Origin: CAZQRP01 sp964596125
GTDB lineage: Bacteria; Chloroflexota; Dehalococcoidia; GIF9; UBA5629
DNA: 64,000 bases
Assembly (NCBI GenBank): GCA_964596125.1
Contig: CAZQRP010000006.1
Location: forward strand, 1-64,000
Direction of reading: 5' to 3'
Below the pieces are notes generated by a model. That model worked only from the letters and a program-made list of their open reading frames with translations. It was not told the origin of the DNA and made no database searches. Below, one piece after another: positions 52,429 through 62,103 of this stretch. Both the position numbers and the translations under genes were made by a program. Position 1 is the first letter of the stretch; each line of letters starts with the position of its first letter.

Positions 52429-54882
52429 CTAAGCAGGTGTTTCCTTCTTCTCTTCAGCCGCTGGACCATAGAACTGCCTTAGCTTTGCCGCCATCTCTTT
52501 CAACCTCTCACCTACTTTATAATTGACGCTATCCACAGGATAACTACCGTCTTTCTTTCGCTTGCCAGCCTTAATTCCGGTAAGGACCTCTATACCTTCA
52601 TCAATAGTGCCCACTTCATATATATGGAACTTACCTTGCTGGACAGCATCCACCACTTCCTGTCGCAGCATAAGATTTCTCAAATTTTGACGGGGTATCA
52701 TTACTCCCTGGTCACCATTAAGACCTTTAGCCTTACAGACGCGGAAGAAACCCTCTATCTTCTGGTTTACCCCACCGATGGGCTGTATTTCTCCCTTTTG
52801 ATTTACCGAGCCTGTTACAGCTATATTCTGCTTTATCGGCACACCCGATATACTGGATAGTAATGCATAGAGCTCCGTTGAAGAAGCGCTATCCCCTTCG
52901 ACACCCTCATATGACTGTTCAAAACAGAGACTGGCCGACAGTGACAGGGGATGATCCTGGGCATATTTCCAGCCTAAATAACCACTCAGAATGAGAACTC
53001 CTTTATCGTGAATCCTGCCGCTGAGTTGTGACTCCCTTTCAATGTTGATAATACCTCCCCGACCCAGGAATGTCTTACAGGTTATTCTTGACGGTCTGCC
53101 GAAGGTCACATCACCAAGGCTATAGACACTGAGACCATTCAACTGGCCAATTTCCTGGCCTTCAACGTCTATCATAACAATACCATTCTCGATCATTTCT
53201 CTAATTCGCTCATCTGGCAGGTTGTGCCGAAAAAACCTCTCCTCAACTGCTTTTTCCACGTGCTGTCCGGAAACCAGTGAAGCCCCGTCCTTACGTGACC
53301 AGTATTCCGCTTCCTGCACCAGCTCTCTTATCTGGGCGAATCGGGAGGACAGCTTCTCCTGGTCAGCAACCATTCGAGAGGTATAGTCAACAACCGCTGC
53401 TACTCCAGTTTTATCAAAATGGTGCAACTCACAGTCCTTGCAGCAGCCAGCGATAAAAGCAGCCATGTGTACCATGTTATCTTGTGTCCTATCTACCTCA
53501 AAATCAAAATCAGCCTTCACTTTAAAAATCTCCCAGAAGTCCTCATCATACATCGATAAAATCTGGTACAACATACCATCACCGATAAGTATTATCTTAA
53601 TGTCTATGGGCACCGGTTGCGGCTTCAATCCCTGGGGTGCGATCAGGCCAAACTGCTCGAAGGGGTCTTCAATTCGCACCTCCCTTGTCTTAATGGCCCT
53701 CTTCAATGCCGGCCAAACTGCAGGATTCGTCAACACATCACTGGCGTTGAGAAGCAGATAGCCGCCATTTGCCAGATGAAGAGCACCGGGTTTCAACATG
53801 GTGTGGTCACTAAGAAATCCACCAAAAAGAAATCGCCTTTCAATCTTACCAAACAGATTAGCATAATTAGGATGCGGCTCAACGATTACTGGCTGTCCTT
53901 CGGCATCGCTATTATCCACAAATACGTTTACATTAAACGGAAGAAACGGGTCCCGGCCGCGCATGATATAGCTGGCCGGCATACCTAAAATCGGTTCAAC
54001 TTGTTCCTCTTTCTCTTTAAATATATCCAGGTTGTCCAGCGTATAAGACTTGAGGTCAGTAAGATATTTGACCATCTTTTCGGAATAACTATATTCCTTG
54101 ATAATGCTCTCGAAAAGCCGGGATACTGTAAAATCAGCTATTGCCTTGTCTGTGCTTTTTATGCTTTCCGCCGTTTTCCTCTCCTGCTCACGTGCTTTTT
54201 CAAAAGTTACCTGAAGCTTTTTCAGCAGTTCAGAATGTCTGGTTTCCATCTCTTTTCGCACTGACTCTTCAAGCGCCATGAAATCATTTTGAGAAACGGG
54301 CTTTCCTTCCACCAAAGGAATAAAGGCCGGCCCTTCTGAAGTTATTTGAAACATAAAGCCCTGCCGTTGTGCTTCCTCTTTCAACTCGTTAAAAAGACTC
54401 TGCTGTTCAGCCTGGCTTGCCTCAATGATCCTGTTTCTCTCGGCCTTGTAATCTTCACCCGAGAAAGCCTTAGCCAGCTCTCCTTTGAGACTTTGCAGTA
54501 AGCTATCTATCTGACTCTTGAAAACTTTGCCTTTTTTTCGGGGTAAGCTTAACGATTGCGGCCGGTCAGCATCAGCAAAGTTATAAATATAGCACCAATC
54601 CTGTAAAGGTTGGAGCTGCTCAATGGCTTTCCTTTCCTCAAGCAGCTTGTTAATATACGTCTTCACCGCAGAGGTTTTACCTGTTCCGGTAAGTCCGGCT
54701 ACGTAAATATTGTAGCCATCATGTTTCATGGACAGGCCAAACTCAATTGCACGTATCGCCCTATCCTGCCCAACGAACTCCCGTAAAGGTGCCAGGTCTT
54801 CGGTACACTCGAAGTCGAACAAAGCAGGATCGCATTTTCTTCGCAACTTCTTTACCGGTACTTTATACTTTGCTACATCCAT
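52429..54882 (-). CDS. Lon-like ATP-dependent protease (AAA_32/LonC type)
   Basis: The 817-aa protein begins with a Lon-type AAA module: Walker A GLTGTGKTS at 63-71, a long coiled-coil region around 140-280 (helical lid-like) and a Walker B-like LILIGDGMLYQIL area. The C-terminal protease domain shows the Ser-Lys dyad: GVEGDSASSTELYALL near residue 665 and GGVNQKIEG near 708. It lacks the N-terminal substrate-binding domain of LonA, as in the archaeal/LonC-type soluble proteins. It degrades unfolded or regulatory proteins. Confidence 0.93.
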   Translation of the reverse strand: MDVAKYKVPVKKLRRKCDPALFDFECTEDLAPLREFVGQDRAIRAIEFGLSMKHDGYNIYVAGLTGTGKTSAVKTYINKLLEERKAIEQLQPLQDWCYIYNFADADRPQSLSLPRKKGKVFKSQIDSLLQSLKGELAKAFSGEDYKAERNRIIEASQAEQQSLFNELKEEAQRQGFMFQITSEGPAFIPLVEGKPVSQNDFMALEESVRKEMETRHSELLKKLQVTFEKAREQERKTAESIKSTDKAIADFTVSRLFESIIKEYSYSEKMVKYLTDLKSYTLDNLDIFKEKEEQVEPILGMPASYIMRGRDPFLPFNVNVFVDNSDAEGQPVIVEPHPNYANLFGKIERRFLFGGFLSDHTMLKPGALHLANGGYLLLNASDVLTNPAVWPALKRAIKTREVRIEDPFEQFGLIAPQGLKPQPVPIDIKIILIGDGMLYQILSMYDEDFWEIFKVKADFDFEVDRTQDNMVHMAAFIAGCCKDCELHHFDKTGVAAVVDYTSRMVADQEKLSSRFAQIRELVQEAEYWSRKDGASLVSGQHVEKAVEERFFRHNLPDERIREMIENGIVMIDVEGQEIGQLNGLSVYSLGDVTFGRPSRITCKTFLGRGGIINIERESQLSGRIHDKGVLILSGYLGWKYAQDHPLSLSASLCFEQSYEGVEGDSASSTELYALLSSISGVPIKQNIAVTGSVNQKGEIQPIGGVNQKIEGFFRVCKAKGLNGDQGVMIPRQNLRNLMLRQEVVDAVQQGKFHIYEVGTIDEGIEVLTGIKAGKRKKDGSYPVDSVNYKVGERLKEMAAKLRQFYGPAAEEKKETPA

Positions 54883-55027
54883 ATCGTATCCTCCTCAATG
54901 TTGAATTTTATTGACTTCTTGCACTTATCTTTCATATCCCATCTTCTCTGCAGACTCACAACCACCACACCAGCAGCCGAGCAGCAAGTATTAGCCGCAC
55001 CGGAGAGCTGTCCGCAGCAAGGATTTG

Positions 55028-55678
55028 TTAGGCATCTTTAAACGTGCTGTTGGACATCAGCCGGTGGTAAGCATTTATGTCATCTTTCTTAAGGTCTCTC
55101 AAAGCATGCGCTTCTTTTAATGCTTTGACGAGATCAATAGCTCCATAAGAGCTCACTGCGTCAATATCAAAAACGCCGTTGAACACTGACGAAAAGAGAA
55201 GCTCAACATACTTCCGAAGGTTATCGTAGAGAACCTCGAAGTCGTTCCGAACAAACTTATCGCTTATATTGTTGTTACCTATTGCGACATGCCAGTCGTA
55301 ATGATCTTCCAATTTATTACGCCAAGTTCGCACCTCTTCCGCTTTGACCTTGATGTTCTTTACCAGTGTCTCTGCATTTTCAGCGTGGTAATTAGGACAG
55401 CTTTTGAAAAAGTCATGGACGGAATAGATCGAGAAGTTTTGGTTTTTGCCTGTTTGCGGAGGGTCTGTAAGATTCGATACATTTTGAATAATACGCTCAA
55501 TGTACATCCAAAATAGGTCACTAAAAAACCCTTTTGCGGTTTCTTCAAGAAGTTGACGACGCTTTTCTGAATCATCGTAGAGGATAAGAAATTCCTTAAA
55601 GTAGTGGTACTGGTCAGTCGCCCATCTAGCAAACTCATCGGCGATAGCCCGTGCTTTTAGATTAGTATTAGAGACCAT
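55028..55678 (-). CDS. AbiU2-like HEPN-domain protein
   Basis: The preferred start is ATG 55678 (MVSNTNLKARA) after AGGAAAG; the open frame extends 51 codons upstream without supporting signals. The 216-aa helical protein has the layout of AbiU2/HEPN proteins, with the ribonuclease motif R-x5-H in WRNKLEDHYDWH near residue 137 and acidic residues before it. HEPN toxins cut RNA during phage infection. It faces a second HEPN-like gene at 56003, and a MazF pair follows. Abortive-infection function is inferred. Confidence 0.65.
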   Translation of the reverse strand: MVSNTNLKARAIADEFARWATDQYHYFKEFLILYDDSEKRRQLLEETAKGFFSDLFWMYIERIIQNVSNLTDPPQTGKNQNFSIYSVHDFFKSCPNYHAENAETLVKNIKVKAEEVRTWRNKLEDHYDWHVAIGNNNISDKFVRNDFEVLYDNLRKYVELLFSSVFNGVFDIDAVSSYGAIDLVKALKEAHALRDLKKDDINAYHRLMSNSTFKDA

Positions 55679-56002
55679 ATTCTTTCCTGAATAGCTAACT
55701 ACTATTGGACTACAATTCTGCTGAATGAACCTCCAAACGGAGATGTTTTTATGACAACCCTTGTTTGGTAAAAGTATAATGTAACTTATATTGGAATTCA
55801 ATTTTAAAACTGGTAAGGAAAGCCGTACCACTACGTTAGGCAGAAATGGTGAAAACCAAGCTAAAAGTTCTACCTATTGATACCCCAGCTCCACCAGCTT
55901 CAAAAACAGACCACATACTGTACGGAACAAAGAACCAGCCAATGTTATCGTACCGTTCATTTCATTTTGTTGAAGTTTACTTGCAAAGAATCATAATATG
56001 GG
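55679..56002. other. intergenic between divergent HEPN-like genes
   Basis: A 324-base AT-rich region. An extended minus-strand frame of the AbiU2-like gene overlaps it but shows no family pattern. Divergent promoters are expected here; no clean -35/-10 pair is evident by eye. Confidence 0.5.
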
Positions 56003-56494
56003 ATGTTAATGGAAAATAACATGCATAGTTTTGTCCATACTAACCTTCGTATTTTTTATCGTATTGCCTATGAAGCCTACATGGCAATGAATGAATATCT
56101 TAATTCAGGCACGAAGCCGAAACCTGACAACACACATGGACATATTGTTACATATGACCCTGAGCAGAAAAGCTTTAAGAACGCTCTCGTCACGATTGTT
56201 TTCTTTGGAGTCTTTCTTGAATCGTTGCTTCATCTTTTAATAGTAGAACGGAAAGGTATTGAGACTGCCAAGAAGTATGATCGAAAATCTTACGAATGCA
56301 AACTTCAGTTGTTGGGCTGTAATGATCAGCCGATCTTGGACGAATGCAAACATTATCGAGAGGCACGCAGAGAAATAGTTCATGAAAAAGCTTATATAGA
56401 CAATAAAAGAATCCGAGTAGCTCAGCAAGAAGCCGCCTTTGCTATGAAACTTATTCAGAAAATCGTCACCTATTTGGGCTTAAAAATAGACTAA
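56003..56494 (+). CDS. HEPN-like protein, 163 aa
   Basis: A helical protein with the HEPN-type motif R-x4-H in EARREIVHEKAY near residue 130 and helix pairs before it (VFFGVFLESLLHLLIVERKG). Its length and helix pattern match small HEPN or RES-like toxin proteins, but the family is not certain. It is divergent to the AbiU2-like gene. Two further in-frame ATGs (56009, 56021) are possible starts. Confidence 0.5.
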   Translation: MLMENNMHSFVHTNLRIFYRIAYEAYMAMNEYLNSGTKPKPDNTHGHIVTYDPEQKSFKNALVTIVFFGVFLESLLHLLIVERKGIETAKKYDRKSYECKLQLLGCNDQPILDECKHYREARREIVHEKAYIDNKRIRVAQQEAAFAMKLIQKIVTYLGLKID

Positions 56495-56582
56495 AAACAG
56501 TGCTGAGTTGCGGCAGTAAAAACCCGACGGTTCATGTCTCAGCTTATCGTTCCCATAACCATACGTTCAGGAACTGTCCCAT

Positions 56583-56927
56583 TTATTCCATGTCCAGGTG
56601 CTCTTTAACAGCCTTGTGTATTTCATGCCGAAGCTGAATGTCATCAAGATAGCCTACCACCTTGCCAATTCGTTGCTTTGAAATTGTTCTTATCTGATGA
56701 GCCATTACTATAGATTTTAGGGGCTGCCCCGCTTTTCCTTCCGGCAAAAGAATCTCAGATGGGTATAACCGACGTTGGGTTGATGTCATAGGTAGGACGG
56801 TAACATTGGGCATGGCCTGGTTGAATTCCTCATTGCTTACTATAAGCACCGGCCGTATTCCCTTCTGTTCGGCTCCTGCCACAGGGTTAAGGTTAGCCTC
56901 ATAAACTGCCCACTGAAAAGCCGGCAT
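56583..56927 (-). CDS. mazF: MazF/PemK-type toxin endoribonuclease
   Basis: The 114-aa protein shows the MazF fold: EQKGIRPVLIVSNEEFNQ, VTVLPMTSTQ with the catalytic S/T, SIVMAHQIRTISKQRIGKV with conserved H/R residues, and a C-terminal helix. It cuts mRNA at short sequences when released from its antitoxin. Its ATG shares one base with the antitoxin stop codon, so they are coupled. Confidence 0.93.
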   Translation of the reverse strand: MPAFQWAVYEANLNPVAGAEQKGIRPVLIVSNEEFNQAMPNVTVLPMTSTQRRLYPSEILLPEGKAGQPLKSIVMAHQIRTISKQRIGKVVGYLDDIQLRHEIHKAVKEHLDME

Positions 56928-57193
56928 TAGCCTATCCTCCGGGCAGTCTCAGCATCAGCAGACTTAAAAGTAGCTTCAATCTCAAATATATCCTTAAGCA
57001 ACAAGGGGTCCTTGGCTCCTTCCCGCCACTGGGCCTGTCGCATCTGTCTCTGCAACTCCTTTAGTTCCTTGAGCAGTGCCCGCTCCACCAGGATATTCTT
57101 GCTCGGTGCTGCTCCACGAGCCGTGGCCTCATCTAGAGCAGCAAGAACATCGGGATGCAAGCTAAAAGTCGCCTTCTTTGTCTTTCCGCGCAT
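56927..57193 (-). CDS. ribbon-helix-helix antitoxin of the MazF pair
   Basis: The 88-aa protein begins MRGKTKKATFSLHPDVLAAL, a ribbon-helix-helix DNA-binding pattern with helix DEATARGAAPSKNILVERAL, followed by a C-terminal toxin-binding tail. AAAAAGGAGGTGG precedes the ATG. It precedes mazF by overlap and is the expected repressor of this operon. Confidence 0.87.
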   Translation of the reverse strand: MRGKTKKATFSLHPDVLAALDEATARGAAPSKNILVERALLKELKELQRQMRQAQWREGAKDPLLLKDIFEIEATFKSADAETARRIG

Positions 57194-57628
57194 ATATCCA
57201 CCTCCTTTTTCATATTGTCATTAAGGTATTAATTGTAATATGATAACATCAACTTCCATATTTTGCAAGTCAATTAAGGAAGCTAAAATCACCATCTCTA
57301 GAGAGAAGCGCACACAGGATAGTATGACAACAGCCAGAGAGCGATATGAACAAAATAGAGAAAAGGGTAATTTGCTGCTGCCTACATTACACTAACAGTA
57401 CTTTGTTAATGAAACCCGATGCTGGAGGCACTAAGTGGCAAGGTGGAAAGCTAGGGCAAAAGTTCTTCTTTCCGTCCAGTAAGCTCTATATTCATTTATG
57501 TATCCATGCCTACATTTTGCCGACAAACTGTAGATCACCAGGTGGTACAAGATGGTACTCCCAAATATGAAAGCCCCACAAACGGAAAACAGGATGATAT
57601 CAGATATAGGGAGGTACGCGGTGGTACA
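57194..57628. other. intergenic, no gene recognised
   Basis: Only short frames and antisense to the following hydrolase occur. There is no sign of an RNA gene. The region near 57440-57600 contains low-complexity purine-rich sequence. Confidence 0.5.
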
Positions 57629-58366
57629 TCAGCCCTCCAACTGGCAGCCAGGAGATATCTGAAGTTTATTAGCGAAATCAATAACAGTGGGACGAGCTTT
57701 ATGCAGAAGTGGCTTACCATGACCGAAGCAAATAACATCAAACTCCATACTGGCTATCTTTTTAATTGAGCTGGCTTCCTGCTGTACATCGATGGTGAAT
57801 GCTTTAGAAGGTAATCTCGGCCCAAACCTGTTGACAATCACATCTCCGGCAATGACAAGGCCTTTATTCTGTATCGAAAGACAGATACTACCGGGTGTAT
57901 GACCCGGCGTGTGGAATATTCTGATGCCGCCAAATAAAGGCAGCTCATCACCATCGTTAACCAGAATATCTACGTTCACCGGCTCATAGGTCAATAATCG
58001 CCGGAAAAGAGCCGGAGCTTTATTCATCCATCTTAACATTCCCGAACTTGGCTGGGGTAATCTGCCATCTATGTATGGTGCATCAGCAGGATGCGCTATA
58101 ATCCTTGCCCGGGTAATATTCTTAAGCTCGGCCAAACTGCCGACATGATCAAGGTGATGATGGGTGATAATAATACTACGAATGTCGGCAGGGTAATAAC
58201 CGAGCCTGCGTATCTCGTTGAGTGTAGGTTCCGCTCTCCACTTATATCCGGTGTCGACCAGAGTCAGGTCATCTCCGACAAGCAGAAATATGTTGGCTCC
58301 CCACACTCTAGCACCTACAATACCGCTGAACTGATAAACTCCAGGGAGTATTCTTACGGTCCTCAC
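57629..58366 (-). CDS. metallo-beta-lactamase-fold hydrolase
   Basis: The 245-aa protein has the metal-binding signature ITHHHLDHVGS near residue 66, a later FHTPGHTPGSICLS block with His near 155, an Asp in VIAGDVIVNR, and the closing FGHGKPLL. It belongs to the glyoxalase II-like branch of MBL enzymes that hydrolyse thioesters, lactones or phosphodiesters. No partner is next to it. The C-terminus ends CQLEG. Confidence 0.92.
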   Translation of the reverse strand: MRTVRILPGVYQFSGIVGARVWGANIFLLVGDDLTLVDTGYKWRAEPTLNEIRRLGYYPADIRSIIITHHHLDHVGSLAELKNITRARIIAHPADAPYIDGRLPQPSSGMLRWMNKAPALFRRLLTYEPVNVDILVNDGDELPLFGGIRIFHTPGHTPGSICLSIQNKGLVIAGDVIVNRFGPRLPSKAFTIDVQQEASSIKKIASMEFDVICFGHGKPLLHKARPTVIDFANKLQISPGCQLEG

Positions 58367-58445
58367 ACCTCAGTCCTGAGATTAAAACTGGGGTAAAGTC
58401 AGAGAATCAATACGTACCGATTACATCCGGACAACAGCCGCTCAT

Positions 58446-59384
58446 CTACAATAAACCACGCATTTCGTCCCCCGGCTGGCTCACTTCACAAATAAACTCG
58501 TTCGGGCATGTTTCACATTCGAGCTGAAGTGTAGTGTGTTTTATATCGAACTTCTCGGACAGGTCATGGTTAATTTCACGCACGATCTCTTCACTAATAC
58601 TGACCATTTGATCATCAATTACCAGATGGGCACTCATAGCATGCAGGCCGGAAGTGATTGTCCAGACGTGAATATCATGAACATCCCTCACACCGACAAC
58701 ATTTTTAATTGTTTCAATAACATTACCTACCTGAATATGCCTGGGGACTGCCTCAAGGAGGATGTCCACCGATTCTCTAACCAACCGTACCGCTCCCCAT
58801 AAAATGATACAACCGATAAACACAGCTATGAGGGGATCAGCGAATCGCCAGCCTGTAATTAAAATAATAACACCAGCAACAATCACACCTATTGATGAAA
58901 TCGTATCACCAATAATATGCCAAAAAGCAGCTTTAATATTTAAGTTCCTGTGACTTACTCCCCTTAACAGTAGTACGCTGATAAGATTGGCGACCAGACC
59001 AATTATGGCAATTAATAGCAATGTTGTGGCATGTACAACAGGCGGACTTAAAAACCGATGATAGGCTTCATAAAATATATAAATAGCTACCAGTACAAGC
59101 GTAGTGCCATTAGCCAGGGCAGCCATGATTTCTACGCGATGATAACCATAGGTTTTTTGTGATGTTGCCGGCCTTCCAGCGATAGTTATAGCAAACAGGC
59201 TCAATCCCAACGCCAGTGCATCCACCAGCATGTGCCCGGCATCTCCGAGTAGTGCAAGGCTGTTACTTATAATGCCACCTATGACCTCCAGTACCATAAC
59301 AGCTACTATGATACTCAGAGCAATTTTTAACCTGTGCTTTCCCGCTCCAGCAAGGTGGTCTTCATGATTATCTGGTGCACTCAT
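58446..59384 (-). CDS. CDF-family cation efflux transporter (ZitB/CzcD-like)
   Basis: The 312-aa protein has six helices and the metal-site residues GDAGHMLVDALAL (HxxxD, helix II) and FWHIIGDTISSIGV (HxxxD, helix V), the pattern of zinc-type CDFs. The C-terminal cytoplasmic domain carries VRDVHDIHVWTITSGLHAMS and the ending CETCPNEFICEVSQ with a Cys pair. It differs from the CDF at 45525, which has DxxxD in helix V. Confidence 0.94.
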   Translation of the reverse strand: MSAPDNHEDHLAGAGKHRLKIALSIIVAVMVLEVIGGIISNSLALLGDAGHMLVDALALGLSLFAITIAGRPATSQKTYGYHRVEIMAALANGTTLVLVAIYIFYEAYHRFLSPPVVHATTLLLIAIIGLVANLISVLLLRGVSHRNLNIKAAFWHIIGDTISSIGVIVAGVIILITGWRFADPLIAVFIGCIILWGAVRLVRESVDILLEAVPRHIQVGNVIETIKNVVGVRDVHDIHVWTITSGLHAMSAHLVIDDQMVSISEEIVREINHDLSEKFDIKHTTLQLECETCPNEFICEVSQPGDEMRGLL

Positions 59385-59811
59385 CTACAATATAACCGGA
59401 AATAGACTGCTGAAATTAACTATACTTCACTATAGATTTTAAGAGAAAGTGGCATAATCGGCAACTTTCATATCAAACAGTGAACGGCCTGATGGGGTAT
59501 ACCGATAAAAGCTGTATGATTTACTATTATCAGCCCGATAACAGGTGCTCACACTCTTTCCGGGCAGGCAGATAACTCCCACATACCATCAAATATGACA
59601 ATTTTACAATATCCACACAAAATATTAATTATTTATTAAAATTTGACAGGTATACTGAGTACAGTATATAAATGATTTATAGTTTACTGTTTAAACTAAG
59701 AAAAGAATGGAAAAAGCTATGGTAATCAAAATTGATAACTTTCACACTTTTTTCAGCTTAAGATATCGACAACTATTGACCTGTCAACTATAATAGCTAT
59801 AAGTATACGAT
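59385..59811. other. intergenic between divergent genes, AT-rich
   Basis: A 427-base AT-rich stretch upstream of both the CDF (minus) and the large exported protein (plus). TATAAT at about 59790 could be a -10 element, but the -35 is unclear, and no ribosome binding site precedes ATG 59812. Confidence 0.5.
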
Positions 59812-61992
59812 ATGAAATACGTTCGATGGAGAAAAAAGTTATTTCATTTCCAAATAGTCAATAGTGCTTTTCGCCTACTACTGATTTCTCTGCTCATCGC
59901 TACAGGCGGTCTTGCCCTTCTGGCAAGTCCCGTCCAGGCACTGACTATCAATCCCTTTCCAAATCCACTTCCCGAAGGTCATGTTGGCGCTTCTTATAAC
60001 GCATCTTTCACTACATCTGGTACACCGCCTTATCATTGGACACCTAACCAAGTACCATCATGGCTTAGTTTCTCGTCAGGTAACTTAACGGCTGCTATTT
60101 CAGGCACGCCCACATCAGCCGGTACATTCCCGATTAGTATTTCGGTGACTGATGCTACTTCTGCTACCGCTTCATTTACTTCCACTATTACTGTTACTGG
60201 TGCTTCATCTAGCTTAACCTTCACCACAACCACTCTGCCGGAGGCAAGCGAGGGGACTGCCTACACTGCATCTATATTTATTTCCGGTGGTACATCACCT
60301 TATACATTTACTATTACCAGCGGAGCATTACCGTCCGGCCTGATTTTGGATCCCTATAATGGCTACATCTCAGGAACACCATCAAATGGGACCCAGGGCG
60401 TTCACAGTTTTACAATAAACGTCAATGATAATTCCTCCCCTGCGTTGTCTGCTCAACGTACCTTCAGTATTTCTGTCGTAAAGGGTTCGTTCAAACCATC
60501 TATCACAATCAGCTCCGGCCTGGCTGCCGGACAGACGAAAGTATATGTTGATGGACAGCAGGTAGCTACATTAACCGGTGGTGAATCAACAGAGCTCAGC
60601 CTTGACTTAGGCGCAAGTAAAACCGTATCGGTTGAGCCTTTTGTATTACATCCGACCAAGGATGGAGTCAGATTCAAAGTCCAGGAGGAAGAAATAACAG
60701 TAAATGAGTTTCAGCCTTCTGCCAACTTCGTTTACTATACCGAATATCTGATTGAGCTTGAAACAGAGCCAGCACAGATTACCGATCTTAGCAATGCTGG
60801 CTGGTACCAGAAAAATAAAACGCTGAACGCCAGTGCTCCTTCCGAGGTAGAAGCTGAATCAGGAAAGCTATACCGCTTCACCCACTGGACGCTTCCCGAT
60901 GGTAAAAGAGTCAATAACCAAAACATGAACTTCACGGTAGACGAACCGGGGACAGCAATCGCTCATTATGATACGTATTACCTTCTCGCTATTAAATCAC
61001 CTTACGGCGAAATAGAAGGGGGAGGCTGGTATAAGGCTGGTGGCCAGGCAAACTGGCATGTCTTGAATGATAAGGTCGCTATGTCCGGTCTCCTGGGCTT
61101 CTTTCAAGGAAAGCTAACGGCTGTTAACAAAAGCGGTACGGAGGTCATGGACGGCCCAAAGACCGTTAATGTATTCTGGGAACCCGACTATGTAGTGCCA
61201 TATATCATCATACCATTGTTAGGTCTGCTTCTCCTGATGGCTGCTGTTGGCATATTCTTCCTATTACGGCGTCCCGGTCCCAAACCAGCTCCCTATGGAC
61301 TTCCACCGAGGCCTATACCTCCCCAAGCTCTCCCTCCCAGGCCAATACCTCAACAACATACAACCGTGGTTATGCTAGGCGACAAGGGAGAAAAACAAAA
61401 ACAGCTACCGCAATCTACCAAAGAACAACTCATGGAAAAGTTTGGTGAACTCCTGGAGAAATATGAGGACGAGATCAAAGCTACAATGGGGGTGAAGGAA
61501 ACACCTGAAGTCGGTACTATCTCCGAAGACAAAATGCTGTCAGCACCCAGGCCTATTCCATCAGACATATACGATGCAGAGGTCACCGAAGACGAAGATG
61601 AAGATGAAACCTGCGGTTTTACTTCGAAAAAGCTGCTCAGGACTGTCACCGGCCCCTGGAGAGAGGTAGAAAGCAAAGCTGTAACGTTGCCGGCAAAGGG
61701 CAAAGCGGCAACTTCAGGTGGAAGCGGTCTTGCAGTAACCTGGTCAAGAGATATATATCATGAGTGGGAAATCCTTACCTGTTTACGCCAACCCAGGCAT
61801 AAAGGAAATCATAAAGGCAGTGTGGAAACTGTCTATAGCCTGCTGAATACTGTTACTGAAGAAAAAACGTATAGCGCCAAGCAGAAAATGCGGCCGCCCA
61901 CACCTCATTTTACAGACGGCATGCCAGAAATGGAGATAGCAGACGACGACATTATCCCTGCTGACGAGCTACCCGAAGCAACCACAAAATAA
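59812..61992 (+). CDS. membrane-anchored surface protein with He_PIG/Ig-like domains
   Basis: The 726-aa protein has a signal peptide (LLLISLLIATGGLALLASPV) cut near residue 43, two He_PIG-like domains (about 48-130 and 135-222; LPEGHVGASYNASFTTSG, LPEASEGTAYTASIFISG), a further beta-rich region around 225-470, a membrane helix near 468-490 (IIIPLLGLLLLMAAVGIFFLL) and a cytoplasmic Pro-rich linker with a 150-residue tail rich in D/E. The 62104 gene follows by 111 bases. A cell-surface role is inferred. Confidence 0.78.
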   Translation: MKYVRWRKKLFHFQIVNSAFRLLLISLLIATGGLALLASPVQALTINPFPNPLPEGHVGASYNASFTTSGTPPYHWTPNQVPSWLSFSSGNLTAAISGTPTSAGTFPISISVTDATSATASFTSTITVTGASSSLTFTTTTLPEASEGTAYTASIFISGGTSPYTFTITSGALPSGLILDPYNGYISGTPSNGTQGVHSFTINVNDNSSPALSAQRTFSISVVKGSFKPSITISSGLAAGQTKVYVDGQQVATLTGGESTELSLDLGASKTVSVEPFVLHPTKDGVRFKVQEEEITVNEFQPSANFVYYTEYLIELETEPAQITDLSNAGWYQKNKTLNASAPSEVEAESGKLYRFTHWTLPDGKRVNNQNMNFTVDEPGTAIAHYDTYYLLAIKSPYGEIEGGGWYKAGGQANWHVLNDKVAMSGLLGFFQGKLTAVNKSGTEVMDGPKTVNVFWEPDYVVPYIIIPLLGLLLLMAAVGIFFLLRRPGPKPAPYGLPPRPIPPQALPPRPIPQQHTTVVMLGDKGEKQKQLPQSTKEQLMEKFGELLEKYEDEIKATMGVKETPEVGTISEDKMLSAPRPIPSDIYDAEVTEDEDEDETCGFTSKKLLRTVTGPWREVESKAVTLPAKGKAATSGGSGLAVTWSRDIYHEWEILTCLRQPRHKGNHKGSVETVYSLLNTVTEEKTYSAKQKMRPPTPHFTDGMPEMEIADDDIIPADELPEATTK

Positions 61993-62103
61993 TGGATATA
62001 TCAAGCTAGTCCCTTCCCTCCTGAAAAATGTATACCCTGATGGTTTTTGCGTAGAAAACATTTTTACTTAATTGTAAAGACCAGACAGGAGACTCACGAA
62101 GAC

